Origin: JBNKFV01 sp050290265
GTDB taxonomy: Bacteria > Pseudomonadota > Gammaproteobacteria > Pseudomonadales > Cellvibrionaceae
DNA length: 64,000 nt
Assembly: GCA_050290265.1 (NCBI GenBank)
Contig: JBNKHI010000013.1
Span: 9,218-73,217, forward strand
Direction of reading: 5' to 3'
Shown piece by piece: positions 1 through 8,940 of the stretch; position 1 is the stretch's first letter, and each line of letters starts with the position of its first letter. The position numbers were made by a program, and so were the translations under genes. The notes beneath the pieces were generated by a model that was not told the origin of the DNA, searched no databases, and was given only the letters and a program-made list of their open reading frames with translations.

Positions 1-285
1 ACGGTGGCTTACGAAAGGCTGACCAGCACGAAGAGCTTGCTCTTTGACAACTTTTTGAGCAGCGCGCTTAGTACCAACAAACAGTACCTTTTTCTTTTGG
101 CTACCCATTTTGGCAACAACTGACAACGCCTCATTGAAAGCGGGTACAGTATATTCAAGATTGATGATATGAATTTTGTTACGCGCACCAAAAATGTATT
201 GATCCATTTTTGGATTCCAGTAACGAGTTTGGTGACCAAAATGGACACCAGCTTGCAGCATATCGCGCATGCTAACAGTAGGCAT
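1..285 (-). CDS. rpsB: 30S ribosomal protein S2, 5' part only
   Basis: Reading the minus strand from ATG at 285 gives 95 in-frame residues beginning MPTVSMRDMLQAGVHFGHQT, the characteristic N-terminus of S2. It continues through a YWNPKM stretch and an IHIINLE stretch into the window edge. S2 binds late to the small subunit and helps recruit S1. Family length is about 240-250 aa, so roughly 60% of the gene lies to the left of the window, where tsf normally follows. A Shine-Dalgarno AAGGA precedes the start by a normal distance. The gene is divergent from map, the common gammaproteobacterial arrangement. Expression is probably controlled by the structured leader annotated separately. Confidence 0.97.
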   Translation of the reverse strand, partial: MPTVSMRDMLQAGVHFGHQTRYWNPKMDQYIFGARNKIHIINLEYTVPAFNEALSVVAKMGSQKKKVLFVGTKRAAQKVVKEQALRAGQPFVSHR

Positions 286-400
286 ATTAATTTCCTTTAC
301 TTGGGTTAGGCCTCCGTATACCCCGCTAATCAACCCCTTAAGGGCACCCAGACCAACGTGCCGGTATACGTGTGACGTTTCGTTTTAGTGTATTTCGCAG
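286..400 (-). promoter_or_regulatory. putative structured rpsB mRNA leader
   Basis: Upstream of rpsB the minus strand carries an inverted repeat GTATACC/GGTATAC (plus positions 316-322 and 363-369). It encloses about 40 nt, including an internal CCC-TTAA-GGG hairpin (335-344). A leader of this kind fits the known S2-mediated autogenous control of rpsB-tsf in E. coli, but the binding determinants were not modelled here, so the function is inferred. The rest of the rpsB-map intergenic region (to 660) must hold both divergent promoters. No convincing -35/-10 pair could be fixed by eye. Confidence 0.4.
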
Positions 401-660
401 CAGCAATAAAAAACGGTTTTGCTACAGCGGCGCGCTTTATACCACAATCGCCAACGGGTTGAAAGCCAAAACACCGAAACAGCCCACCCCAAGATGCTGA
501 ATATGAGGCTGCAAGCGCATATAACCATACAAAAAGAAGGGACTATAAGGTTAATTGTAAAACACCAAGAAGAAATAAAGCTTCCCTCTGTGCCAGCACC
601 CGAGCCTTGGTTTACAATGCGCCACTTATACGCAAACACACCAAAAAAAGCACTGAGCCA

Positions 661-1431
661 ATGAAAGTAAGCATCAAAACCCCTGCAGAACTTGAAAAAA
701 TGCGCGTGGCCGGACGAATGGCCGCAGAAGTCCTCGATCTTATCGGTGAGCATGTCGTGCCTGGCGTTTCTACAGAAGAACTTGACCGTATCTGCCACGA
801 CCACATTGTAAATACACAAAAAGCGATACCTGCTTGTCTAGGGTACAGAGGCTTCCCCAAGTCGATTTGTACATCCGTCAACCAGGTGATCTGCCACGGC
901 ATCCCTTCTGAGAAAAAAATACTGAAGGATGGTGACATCATCAATATTGACGTCACAGTCATATACGAAGGCTATTTCGGCGACACCAGCAAAATGTATT
1001 TTGTCGGCACCCCCGCCCCGCACGCAAAGCGCCTGGTGGAAGTCACGCAGGAATGTATGTACAAAGGTATTGAGCTTGTGCGCCCCGGTATACGACTAGG
1101 CGATATAGGCCATGTTATCCAGCAACACGCCGAGAAGAACTATTACTCCGTAGTTCGCGAATACTGTGGGCACGGTATCGGGAATGTATTTCACGAAGAT
1201 CCTCAAGTACTGCACTACGGCAAACCCGGCACCGGCTTGGAACTGAAAGAAGGCATGACATTTACTATCGAGCCGATGATTAACGCAGGTTCACGACATA
1301 CCAAGTTAAAAAATGACGGCTGGACGGTGGAAACCAAAGATGGTCGTTTATCTGCCCAATGGGAGCACACCATGGCAGTCACCAAAGATGGTGTAGAAAT
1401 CCTTACACTGCGCAGCGACGAATCCTTTTAA
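661..1431 (+). CDS. map: methionine aminopeptidase, type I
   Basis: The 256-aa protein removes the initiator methionine from nascent chains in the cytosol. The five dinuclear-metal ligands of the M24A family are all present at E. coli numbering: D97, D108, H171, E204 and E235. The substrate-contacting histidines H79 and H178 are also there. The ATG at 661 is chosen because it gives the family N-terminus (MKVSIKTPAELEKMR); an upstream in-frame ATG at 607 would add unrelated residues. Ribosome-binding complementarity upstream is weak. The gene is divergent from rpsB and ends 2 nt before the glnD start, so the two are probably cotranscribed. Confidence 0.97.
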   Translation: MKVSIKTPAELEKMRVAGRMAAEVLDLIGEHVVPGVSTEELDRICHDHIVNTQKAIPACLGYRGFPKSICTSVNQVICHGIPSEKKILKDGDIINIDVTVIYEGYFGDTSKMYFVGTPAPHAKRLVEVTQECMYKGIELVRPGIRLGDIGHVIQQHAEKNYYSVVREYCGHGIGNVFHEDPQVLHYGKPGTGLELKEGMTFTIEPMINAGSRHTKLKNDGWTVETKDGRLSAQWEHTMAVTKDGVEILTLRSDESF

Positions 1432-1433
1432 CT

Positions 1434-4118
1434 ATGTCCATACCCTATTGTGAAACCCCCCTGTTCTTTTTTGATCAGGACAAGTTTCGTGCTGATCTCG
1501 ATGCTGGCAATCGCATTAAAGTGTTTAAAAATGCGCTCAACGCAGCGAATACGCATTTTGATAATCTGTATGCCGAAGGCGCTGAAATCAGGGGGCTGGT
1601 TTATGAACGCGCCTGTTTTACCGACTGTATACTGCATTACGTCTGGCACCAGTTTGACTGGGATACCGATGCCGCATTGATTGCCGTTGGCGGCTACGGC
1701 CGAGGGGAGCTGCACCCCTTTTCCGATGTTGACATTCTTCTGCTGTTTGAAAAAGACAATATAGATGACTATCGGGAACCTCTCGAGGGCTTCCTGACAT
1801 TATGCTGGGATATCGGATTAGATATTGGTCATAGTGTTCGCTCGCTTCGCGAATGCGTAGAGTATGCAAAAGACGATATCACTGTAGCGACCAACTTAAT
1901 GGAATGCCGCAGTATTGTTGGCTCACCACATCTGTGCGGATTACTACGCGAGGCTATCGGTCCCGACAACATTTGGCCTGCGGATGTATTTTTTAAGGCC
2001 AAAGTTGACGAGCAACGCAAACGCCACAGCAAACATAACAACACTGAATATAACCTCGAGCCCAATGTCAAAAATGCGCCTGGTGGCCTGCGCGATATTC
2101 AAACCATTAACTGGGTGGCCAAGCGCTTTTTTGGTGTTCGCACACTCAAACAGCTGGAAGGCACAAGCTTCTTCTCTGAGCGCGAATTTGCCATTTTACA
2201 GAGCGGAGAGGAATTTCTCTGGAAGGTGCGTTATGGCCTGCATAAATTGGCAGGCCGTGCAGAAGAGAGACTCCTCTTTGATTATCAGCGCGAGTTGGCA
2301 AAACAATTCGGCTACAGCGACTCCCCTAAACGCTTAGCTGTCGAACAATTTATGCATTGGTACTACCGGGTAGTGCTGTCTCTGCGCGAACTAAACGATG
2401 TACTACTGCAGTATCTCGAAGAAGCCATATTGAAGAAAGGGCAAAGCCAATCCGTTATTCCGGTTAATGAGCGCTTCCAGATCCGCGATAACTACATCGA
2501 AGTAACGTCAACCGAGGTCTTCGAAAATACGCCTTCGGCACTCATTGAGATATTTGTCCTTAGCGGCCAGGATAGCAGCATTCTTGGGGTACGCGCTGAA
2601 ACTATCCGCCTAATCAGAGAAAGCCGACATCTGATTGATGACAAATTTTGCTTAAACCCTGAAAACAACCGGTTGTTCCTCGAATTAATGCAGGTGCCTT
2701 TTCATCTGACTACGCAATTAAAGCGGATGAAACGCTACGGTATTCTGGGGCGTTATTTGCCTGAATTTGGCCGTGTTACCGGCCAAATGCAACATGATTT
2801 ATTTCATATATATACAGTAGATGCGCATACACTGCTGGTCATCAAGTTTATGCGCCGCTTCCTCTATCCAAAGTATCGTGAAAGCTTTCCTATCGCCGCC
2901 CACATCATGCGCCGGTTACCAAAAAAAGAACTCTTGTATATCGCTGGGTTATATCACGATATTGGCAAAGGCCGAGGTGGCGATCACTCAACGCTGGGCG
3001 CTGTTGATGCTGAAGTATTCTGCCAGCGTCACAGCCTTACTCCTCGCGACACGCGCCTGATCGTTTGGCTCGTTGAGAAACACCTGCTTATGTCTCAGGT
3101 TTCGCAAAAACAGGACATATCTGATCCAGAAGTCATTTTCAATTTTGCCGAAATCGTCGGTGACCAGACTCGATTGGATTACCTGTACGTACTGACCGTC
3201 GCAGACATGAATGCAACCAACCCGGAAATATGGAACAGCTGGCGAGCCAGTCTTCTACGTCAGCTATACCTTGAAACTAAACGCGCACTTCGTCGCGGTC
3301 TGGAAAATACCGTAGACAAGCAGGAACTCATTGAAGAAACACAACAATCGGCCATCGCAAAACTGGCCGACAAAGGCTTCACTGAAACACAGATACGCAA
3401 AATTTGGGGCGATATGGACGATGACTATTTTCTCCGGGAAAGTCATCTCGATATAGCGTGGCAAACAGAGGCTATCGCGCATCACTTTGATACCTTGCCA
3501 TTGATCCTGATGCGAGAAACAACTGTCTATGGCAATACCGGTGCAACTGAAATTTTTGTACGCACCAAAAACCGCAACAATGTGTTTGCTGCTGTAGCCA
3601 GTGCCCTGGACCAACTGAATTTAGATATTCAGGATGCCCGAATCTACAGCTCCAAAAGTGGCTACACTATTGATACGTTTTATGTCCTGGACCAAAGCGG
3701 TAATCCTTTAGGGGAAAATGAAGCCATACAAAAGCAGGTTATCTACACACTGCAAAGTGAACTCGCACTGCTGGACAATTACTCTGAAATCATTCGGCGC
3801 AGAACACCGAGACAACTTAAGCACTTTACAATGCCAACCCGAACGCGCCTGAACAACGATCTGCGAACAGGCTTAACGGTGCTTGAGGTCGTCAGCCCCG
3901 ACAGGCCCGGTTTACTGGCGCGCATTGGCCGTATTTTTATCGATTTCGACATCCAGCTGATTAATGCTCGGATCACCACGCTGGGCGAACGCGTAGAAGA
4001 CGTGTTTTTTATTGCAGACTCTGAAGGCCAGCCATTGAGCGATCCTAATCTATGCAAGCAATTAGAAATTGCAGTTTGCGACGAACTGGATAAGCAGGTG
4101 AAAAAAGAAGCGCTATAA
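1434..4118 (+). CDS. glnD: bifunctional uridylyltransferase/uridylyl-removing enzyme
   Basis: The 894-aa cytosolic sensor uridylylates PII when glutamine is low and removes UMP when it is high. In order it shows an N-terminal nucleotidyltransferase with GGYGRGELHPFSDVD (residues 86-100, acidic pair D98/D100), the GlnD linker region, an HD hydrolase domain with the YHDIGKG motif (H508/D509), and two C-terminal ACT domains (about 695-775 and 812-890) that sense glutamine. The length matches the E. coli enzyme (890 aa). The start at 1434 lies 2 nt after the map stop; the 25-residue upstream in-frame extension overlaps map and is unlikely to be translated. Both catalytic centres look intact. The partner glnB is not in the window. 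Confidence 0.97.
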   Translation: MSIPYCETPLFFFDQDKFRADLDAGNRIKVFKNALNAANTHFDNLYAEGAEIRGLVYERACFTDCILHYVWHQFDWDTDAALIAVGGYGRGELHPFSDVDILLLFEKDNIDDYREPLEGFLTLCWDIGLDIGHSVRSLRECVEYAKDDITVATNLMECRSIVGSPHLCGLLREAIGPDNIWPADVFFKAKVDEQRKRHSKHNNTEYNLEPNVKNAPGGLRDIQTINWVAKRFFGVRTLKQLEGTSFFSEREFAILQSGEEFLWKVRYGLHKLAGRAEERLLFDYQRELAKQFGYSDSPKRLAVEQFMHWYYRVVLSLRELNDVLLQYLEEAILKKGQSQSVIPVNERFQIRDNYIEVTSTEVFENTPSALIEIFVLSGQDSSILGVRAETIRLIRESRHLIDDKFCLNPENNRLFLELMQVPFHLTTQLKRMKRYGILGRYLPEFGRVTGQMQHDLFHIYTVDAHTLLVIKFMRRFLYPKYRESFPIAAHIMRRLPKKELLYIAGLYHDIGKGRGGDHSTLGAVDAEVFCQRHSLTPRDTRLIVWLVEKHLLMSQVSQKQDISDPEVIFNFAEIVGDQTRLDYLYVLTVADMNATNPEIWNSWRASLLRQLYLETKRALRRGLENTVDKQELIEETQQSAIAKLADKGFTETQIRKIWGDMDDDYFLRESHLDIAWQTEAIAHHFDTLPLILMRETTVYGNTGATEIFVRTKNRNNVFAAVASALDQLNLDIQDARIYSSKSGYTIDTFYVLDQSGNPLGENEAIQKQVIYTLQSELALLDNYSEIIRRRTPRQLKHFTMPTRTRLNNDLRTGLTVLEVVSPDRPGLLARIGRIFIDFDIQLINARITTLGERVEDVFFIADSEGQPLSDPNLCKQLEIAVCDELDKQVKKEAL

Positions 4119-4143
4119 ACAGGTTACTAAAAACTAACCCGCA

Positions 4144-4169
4144 GCAAGCGCCAGCAACACAGCGCTTGC
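4144..4169. other. small stem-loop between glnD and dapC
   Basis: A perfect 8-bp stem GCAAGCGC/GCGCTTGC with a 10-nt loop sits in the 86-nt glnD-dapC gap. No T-tract follows, so it is not a typical intrinsic terminator. It may stabilise or partly attenuate the operon mRNA, but that is only inference. Confidence 0.3.
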
Positions 4170-4204
4170 CGGAACATTAACTTATCCCGAACAGCACATA
4201 ACTC

Positions 4205-5401
4205 ATGAACCCAGACCTAAAGCAGTTGCATCCTTACCCTTTTGAACAACTGTCCAACTTAAAAAACGGGCTTACTCCGCCGTCACACTTAAGACACATA
4301 GCGCTATCCATTGGCGAACCCAAACACGAGCCGCCAGCGTTTGTACTGGAGACGCTGGCGAACAATCTTGACCGCATCACTCAGTACCCCGCTACTCAGG
4401 GTTTGCCTGAACTACGTGAGGCAATGGCGAGCTGGGCCAGCCGCCGTTTTGATCTTAAACCGGGACTTTTAACCGCAGAGCAACATATACTTCCGGTGAA
4501 TGGAACTCGCGAAGCACTGTTTGCCATTGCGCAGGCCGTCATCGATAGAACAAATGATCCACTGGTCGTTTCTCCCAACCCTTTCTATCAAATATATGAA
4601 GGTGCAGCCTTTCTTGCTGGGGCAAAATTGCACCTATTAAACTGCACAAAGGAAACGCGCTACATCCCCGATTTTGATGCAGTGCCCAGTGCGATTTGGC
4701 AGCGTTGCCAGATGCTTTACATTTGCAATCCAGGCAATCCATCTGGCGCAGTCATGGACATGGCCACACTCCAAAAGCTTATTGGATTGGCAGACAAATT
4801 TGATTTTGTTATCGCTAGTGATGAGTGTTATTCCGAGCTGTATTTCGATGAAGATCAACCACCGGCAGGATTGCTTCAAGCTAGTGCAGCAATGGGCCGT
4901 GATGATTTTAAACGCTGCCTCGTCTTCCACAGCCTGTCCAAACGCTCCAACCTGCCTGGACTGCGCTCCGGCTTTGTAGCCGGTGATGCAGAGATTTTAA
5001 AATCCTTTTTGCTCTATCGTACTTACCACGGCTGCGCCATGAGCATCAACACTCAGCTTGCCAGTATTGCGGCGTGGAATGACGAAGAACATGTCAGAAA
5101 AAATCGGGATCTTTATCGCGCAAAATTTGATGCCGTATTAACGATTTTAAACGGGCACTTAAATGTTGAAAAACCCGAGGCTAGCTTCTACCTTTGGCCT
5201 CAAGTCGATATGGACGATACTGTATTCACTCAACGCTTATTCGCTACACAAAACATCACGGTATTACCCGGGCGTTTTTTGGCTCGACAGCAAAATGGCA
5301 TTAACCCCGGCGAAAACCATGTTCGAATGGCATTGGTGGCAACACTGGATGAATGCATTGAAGCAGCAGAACGTATTAAACTTTTTGTAAGCAAAGGCTG
5401 A
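4205..5401 (+). CDS. dapC: succinyldiaminopimelate aminotransferase
   Basis: This 398-aa class I/II PLP aminotransferase converts N-succinyl-2-amino-6-oxopimelate to N-succinyl-LL-diaminopimelate in lysine and murein synthesis. The PLP lysine is K246 in the HSLSKRSN context, the N-terminus has the subfamily-type LSIGEPKHEPP, and NPGNPSG lies in the middle. Assignment as DapC rather than a generic aminotransferase rests on these signatures and on dapD and dapE lying further along the same strand, as in Pseudomonas. The start ATG at 4205 gives the expected N-terminus, but no strong Shine-Dalgarno is seen. nth follows 11 nt after the stop. Confidence 0.92.
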   Translation: MNPDLKQLHPYPFEQLSNLKNGLTPPSHLRHIALSIGEPKHEPPAFVLETLANNLDRITQYPATQGLPELREAMASWASRRFDLKPGLLTAEQHILPVNGTREALFAIAQAVIDRTNDPLVVSPNPFYQIYEGAAFLAGAKLHLLNCTKETRYIPDFDAVPSAIWQRCQMLYICNPGNPSGAVMDMATLQKLIGLADKFDFVIASDECYSELYFDEDQPPAGLLQASAAMGRDDFKRCLVFHSLSKRSNLPGLRSGFVAGDAEILKSFLLYRTYHGCAMSINTQLASIAAWNDEEHVRKNRDLYRAKFDAVLTILNGHLNVEKPEASFYLWPQVDMDDTVFTQRLFATQNITVLPGRFLARQQNGINPGENHVRMALVATLDECIEAAERIKLFVSKG

Positions 5402-5412
5402 ACACTTACCCA

Positions 5413-6081
5413 ATGGCCACAAAAAACCTATCCAAAGCAGAACGTGTCGAATACATATTGCAAACATTGCAAACGCTCTACCCCAACCCACCAATCCCAC
5501 TTGACCATAAGGATCCCTACACCTTACTTGTGGCGGTACTACTTTCTGCGCAATGCACCGATGAACGCGTTAATCAGGTCACCCCAGCATTATGGAAACT
5601 GGCTGACAACCCTTTTGACATGGCTAAACAAACGCCCGATGCGATACGTGAAATTATCCGGCCCTGTGGTTTGTCTCCACAAAAATCAAAAGCTATTGCC
5701 ACGCTTTCACAAATGTTGGTGGACCAATATAACGGTGAGGTACCAGCCGATATGGCGGCCTTGGAAACCCTTCCTGGTGTTGGCCATAAAACTGCAAGCG
5801 TCGTTATGTCACAAGCATTTGGCGTGCCTGCCTTTGCGGTCGATACGCATATACATCGGTTGGCGCAACGCTGGGGACTTACCAATGGTAAAAATGTGGT
5901 GCAGACTGAAAAAGACTTAAAGCGACTTTTCCCCAAGGAGAAGTGGAACGCTCTGCACTTGCAAATTATTTATTATGGACGGGAATATTGTAGCGCTCGT
6001 GGTTGTGATGGACGAACGTGCCCGATATGTTCCACCTGCTACCCCAACCGTAAACATCCCAAAATCACGCTAAAAGCTTGA
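5413..6081 (+). CDS. nth: endonuclease III (variant Fe-S cysteine motif)
   Basis: The 222-aa base-excision-repair glycosylase/AP lyase acts on oxidised pyrimidines. The helix-hairpin-helix with LPGVGHKTASVV carries the Schiff-base lysine K126, and the catalytic aspartate is D144 in the VDTHIHRL motif. The C-terminus is unusual. E. coli Nth binds 4Fe-4S with C-x6-C-x2-C-x5-C, while here the cysteines are C193, C198, C203, C206 and C209. C193, C203 and C209 align with ligands 1, 3 and 4, but ligand 2 is replaced by glycine, with cysteines at neighbouring positions instead. Whether a cluster is still bound cannot be decided from sequence. The gene lies 11 nt after dapC and is probably in the same operon. 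Confidence 0.92.
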   Translation: MATKNLSKAERVEYILQTLQTLYPNPPIPLDHKDPYTLLVAVLLSAQCTDERVNQVTPALWKLADNPFDMAKQTPDAIREIIRPCGLSPQKSKAIATLSQMLVDQYNGEVPADMAALETLPGVGHKTASVVMSQAFGVPAFAVDTHIHRLAQRWGLTNGKNVVQTEKDLKRLFPKEKWNALHLQIIYYGREYCSARGCDGRTCPICSTCYPNRKHPKITLKA

Positions 6082-6430
6082 TCATTAAAAGCTAAGCGAG
6101 CGACTAAACAACAATAACAGTCCTATTCTCAACCCTTTGACCGCTTATATGCCTACACCTGCCGAACAAAATGGGGATTCACTGTGCGCCCTTTAGTGCA
6201 TTTGCCCCAAATTCAGCAGCTGCCCGCCAATACAGGATTACAGAAAGAAATTTAGCGAAAGCTTTAAAACCCAAACGCTATTACTTAACACCCATCAAAA
6301 ACCCAGACCGCACAAAAACTTTGTGACCAAAGTCTCACTTATGGAGAGATCTGTCACCCACAGTTGGTAGGCTACAAATGTTCGTTGTAATATCCCGCCG
6401 AAAAATAAAACGTTAAAGGGAATAGATTAT
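6082..6430. other. intergenic region without a recognised gene
   Basis: This 349-nt gap separates nth from the small secreted protein. It contains one short perfect hairpin, ACTTTG-TGAC-CAAAGT (6318-6333), without a T-tract, and no open frame resembling a gene. It probably contains the promoter of the following gene, and it marks the left edge of the accessory insert between nth and the arsC-like gene. Confidence 0.4.
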
Positions 6431-6751
6431 ATGGATATACGCACACTCACTCTCACCCTCACTTTTTGCTTTCTTCCGACAACATTTGCACTGGCAGAGA
6501 CTGACAGCAAAAGTCTTGCAGACATGCAAAGGCAATTAAATCAGGAAGTGATCACCAAAGAATTTTCTGTCGAGGATGAGGCCAAAATCGACGCCTTTAT
6601 TAAAGACGCGATGGCTAAAGATCTCAAACCCGTTGAAGAACCACCTTCCTATTGGAAGCCCGGCTACACATGCGCCAACATTATTGGCTATTCATGGAAT
6701 GCTTACCAAAATTGCCGCTATTACCATAGCTACTACGGCTATTACTGGTAA
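6431..6751 (+). CDS. small secreted Tyr-rich protein, unknown function
   Basis: I do not recognise this 106-aa protein. It begins with a clear signal peptide (hydrophobic LTLTLTFCFLPTTFALA, likely cleaved near residue 22) after a good AAAGGG ribosome-binding site. The mature part is a short acidic helical stretch followed by a C-terminal tail with two cysteines and many aromatic residues, ending in YYHSYYGYYW. The two cysteines could form a disulfide in the periplasm. It lies 65 nt before a TraT-like lipoprotein gene on the same strand, so the pair may form an envelope operon. Function is unknown. Confidence 0.7.
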   Translation: MDIRTLTLTLTFCFLPTTFALAETDSKSLADMQRQLNQEVITKEFSVEDEAKIDAFIKDAMAKDLKPVEEPPSYWKPGYTCANIIGYSWNAYQNCRYYHSYYGYYW

Positions 6752-6816
6752 TCAACGCGTAACCAATACGTAATCAAATCGTAATCTCGCAACACAAAAC
6801 AAGGATGATAAACCCC

Positions 6817-7578
6817 ATGACTTACCTTACCAAATCTGTATTACGTTACTGCTCGCTCGCTAGTCTGCTGATCATACTAGGCGGTTGTGCAGCAACACAG
6901 GTTGCTCTGTCTAAAAAGGATCTCGATGTACAAGCCCGTACCAGCACCGCTATTTTTGTCGACCCGGTCAAACGTGAAAAGCGAACTATTTATTTAGATG
7001 TTAAAAGCGGCGTTATGGCATTCGATCGTTCCAGTTTTAAACAATTTGTAGCTGACCAATTTACTCAGTTGGACTCTGGTTACAAAATTATCGATGATCC
7101 AGACGCAGCACAATTTCAAATGACGGCTTATGTTTTAAACCTGGAGAAAACCAGCCCCTCGGCCGCAGAAGCAGCGCTGAATAAAGGCTATATGGGTGGA
7201 TCAATAGCGGCTGGGGCGGCTGTTGGTGCTATTTCCAATAACTCTCGCCCCTATAATGGTGCTGTTGCTGGTGGAATATTAGGCGGCGCAACTGAGCTTA
7301 TTTCAGGCGCGCTAGTTAAAGACGTCACCTACATGTTAGTTTGCGATATCCAGATCAAAGAACAGGCAAGCAATGGTGCTATTGTTCGTAAAGATACACA
7401 GGTAGATACCAAAATTTCAGACGCAGGTTCGAGCCGCCAGACCGTCAGTGAACTAAGTACACGCAAAGAGTACCGCACGCGCATTGTGACTACCGCGAAC
7501 AAAGTGAATCTCAAACTAGAACAAGCTAATGACTTAATGTTTAAGAAAACGGCTTACGCTATGGCTGGATTTTTCTAG
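6817..7578 (+). CDS. TraT-like outer-membrane lipoprotein
   Basis: The 253-aa protein has a type II signal peptide with lipobox LGGC (C24). It resembles TraT of F-type plasmids along its length: an N-terminal KKDLDVQARTSTAIFVDPV segment, a central Gly/Ala-rich hydrophobic region with a GYMGGSIAAGAAVGA-like stretch, and a C-terminal YRTRIVTTANKVNLKLEQA segment. TraT mediates serum resistance and surface exclusion; a chromosomal homologue need not do either. The start is set at ATG 6817 because AAGGA lies 11 nt upstream; the ATG at 6805 overlaps that site. No other conjugation gene is near. A strong terminator follows 32 nt later. Confidence 0.85.
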   Translation: MTYLTKSVLRYCSLASLLIILGGCAATQVALSKKDLDVQARTSTAIFVDPVKREKRTIYLDVKSGVMAFDRSSFKQFVADQFTQLDSGYKIIDDPDAAQFQMTAYVLNLEKTSPSAAEAALNKGYMGGSIAAGAAVGAISNNSRPYNGAVAGGILGGATELISGALVKDVTYMLVCDIQIKEQASNGAIVRKDTQVDTKISDAGSSRQTVSELSTRKEYRTRIVTTANKVNLKLEQANDLMFKKTAYAMAGFF

Positions 7579-7610
7579 TGAGCAACAAAACTATCTAGCA
7601 CTTTTATCAT

Positions 7611-7640
7611 AAGAACGGCCGTAAGCATGAGGCCGTTCTT
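7611..7640 (+). terminator. stem-loop after the TraT-like gene
   Basis: A perfect 10-bp stem AAGAACGGCC/GGCCGTTCTT with a 10-nt loop sits 32 nt after the stop codon. The stem has A-rich and T-rich ends, so it could work in both directions and also end the minus-strand transcription arriving from the right. Confidence 0.75.
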
Positions 7641-7700
7641 TATCCCTAACCACCCCCGGTTATTTCAAAGTTTTCCTAGATCAATTCTTGTTTAGGGTAA

Positions 7701-7937
7701 TCAAAATTCAATAGCCCAACACCCTTGATCAACATCCCTCCAATCAAATACATTGCACGCCAGTATTACAATATCCGCAGCGGGAATATTCTCAATAACG
7801 CGTTGCCCGACACCACCATTGTTTAATAACCCGTTAGCACAATCAGTTACAGCTGGGTTATGACCTACAACAATACAACCCGACTGTTCTACTGGAAGCT
7901 GTCGCAACACCTTTTCCAGGCATTTGGCTTTTGAGAT
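7701..7937 (-). pseudogene. C-terminal half of a disrupted sixA-type histidine phosphatase gene
   Basis: The minus-strand frame encodes CLEKVLRQLPVEQ..., then IVVGHNPAVTDCAN (the second conserved histidine motif of SixA-like phosphatases), and ends IEF at a TGA at 7701-7703. An in-frame TAG lies just upstream and there is no N-terminal phosphohistidine (RHG/RHA) motif. The missing N-terminal half is found at 8941-9219 on the same strand, so this is the 3' part of one broken gene. A GTG at 7910 could start a 69-aa peptide, but it would lack half of the active site. Confidence 0.8.
7926..7937. repeat. left copy of 12-bp imperfect direct repeat flanking the insertion in sixA
   Basis: GGCTTTTGAGAT here and GGCTTCAGAGAT at 8941-8952 match at 10 of 12 positions. 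Each lies at the point where sixA homology breaks, and each encodes the same place in the protein (ISKA versus ISEA). This is consistent with a target-site duplication or with microhomology at the junctions. Confidence 0.5.
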
Positions 7938-7957
7938 CTAAGCTGCCCCCCTAAACC

Positions 7958-8743
7958 CTACTTCCAATCCTCTACCCCATAACGGCTCAAAATACTGGCT
8001 AGCTGACCATTAGCCCGCATTTTTTTTATACCTTCACTAAATAACCGAGCATATTCTTCTGCGTGAGGGTTTTTTTTAGAAAAAACGATATATAATTTTT
8101 CGGGCTCATTCAGGTACCCGGCATTTTCAAGGTAACTACCGTTTTTAAATTCGTGTGAAAAATAGTTAATAGCATTTTCGTTATCTAGAATGGCATCGAC
8201 TCTGCCAGCAATAAGTTTTTTTATATTGCGGTCAAAACCATCATCTCCAGAGAGGTATTGCGCATATTGCTTAGCTTCTGGCGACGAGAGGTAAAGCTCC
8301 AAACCGGGATAAACTTCACCGGAAATTAAACCAAGCCGTATATTCGACAATGATTGACTACCCGTATACATCCAGGAACTGCCTTTTCTAACGAAAAAAG
8401 CATATACGTTACTTCCTACTTCTTCATTGGCAGGTATGACTTTTTGGAAGTCAATATCATCCTCTCGCACCCCGGCAAGCACATCAACTCTGCCATCGTA
8501 AATACCTTGAATAGCACGCTGAAAAGGAAAATTAACAGGAATGATAGAATGACCCGACTCCAGCATAATCTTTGTTAGCAACTCAGTAACGTAACCAGAT
8601 GGCTGATGCCCGACTTTGTTAAAATAAGGCATCCAAGCGCCGGTAGCGAAGACGAGAGAATCAGCCGACGCCAACGCAGGGAACGTCATCAAGAAGTACA
8701 AAAACCCACATCGAACCCTATTAATAAACATGAGGTATGTCAC
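7958..8743 (-). CDS. periplasmic family 3 solute-binding protein
   Basis: The 261-aa protein starts with GTG at 8743, or more likely with ATG at 8731 (MFINRVRCGFLYFLM), followed by a signal peptide ending in ASA. The mature part has the layout of a bacterial family 3 extracellular solute-binding protein (PFAM SBP_bac_3): an ATGAWMPYF start, an RAIQGIYDGRVDVLAGV stretch, then lobe 2 and a C-terminal helix ending SRYGVEDWK. Such proteins bind amino acids or other small polar ligands. No permease or ATPase gene is adjacent, so it may act alone as a sensor, as many stand-alone family members do. The gene sits inside a broken sixA-type gene, which suggests it arrived by insertion. Confidence 0.85.
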   Translation of the reverse strand: MTYLMFINRVRCGFLYFLMTFPALASADSLVFATGAWMPYFNKVGHQPSGYVTELLTKIMLESGHSIIPVNFPFQRAIQGIYDGRVDVLAGVREDDIDFQKVIPANEEVGSNVYAFFVRKGSSWMYTGSQSLSNIRLGLISGEVYPGLELYLSSPEAKQYAQYLSGDDGFDRNIKKLIAGRVDAILDNENAINYFSHEFKNGSYLENAGYLNEPEKLYIVFSKKNPHAEEYARLFSEGIKKMRANGQLASILSRYGVEDWK

Positions 8744-8940
8744 TTTTGATTAAGCCCGTCAAACATGAGTTTTTATCCGGTTTTAGCATGCCATTTTGAT
8801 TATGAACTCTAGCACAGCCGCATTACAGAGACCAAAACACTCCTCAAGAATAATAGATAAAGTGCATTCTTTACGCCAGACTCGGTCCGAGTCTATGTTC
8901 GCGGCTATGCGCCTCAGGGGCTCTCTCTCGATGCCGGAAC

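Noticed and set aside
385..819. 144-codon minus-strand ORF upstream of rpsB
   Set aside because: It runs antisense through the rpsB-map gap and the map N-terminus and has no family resemblance.
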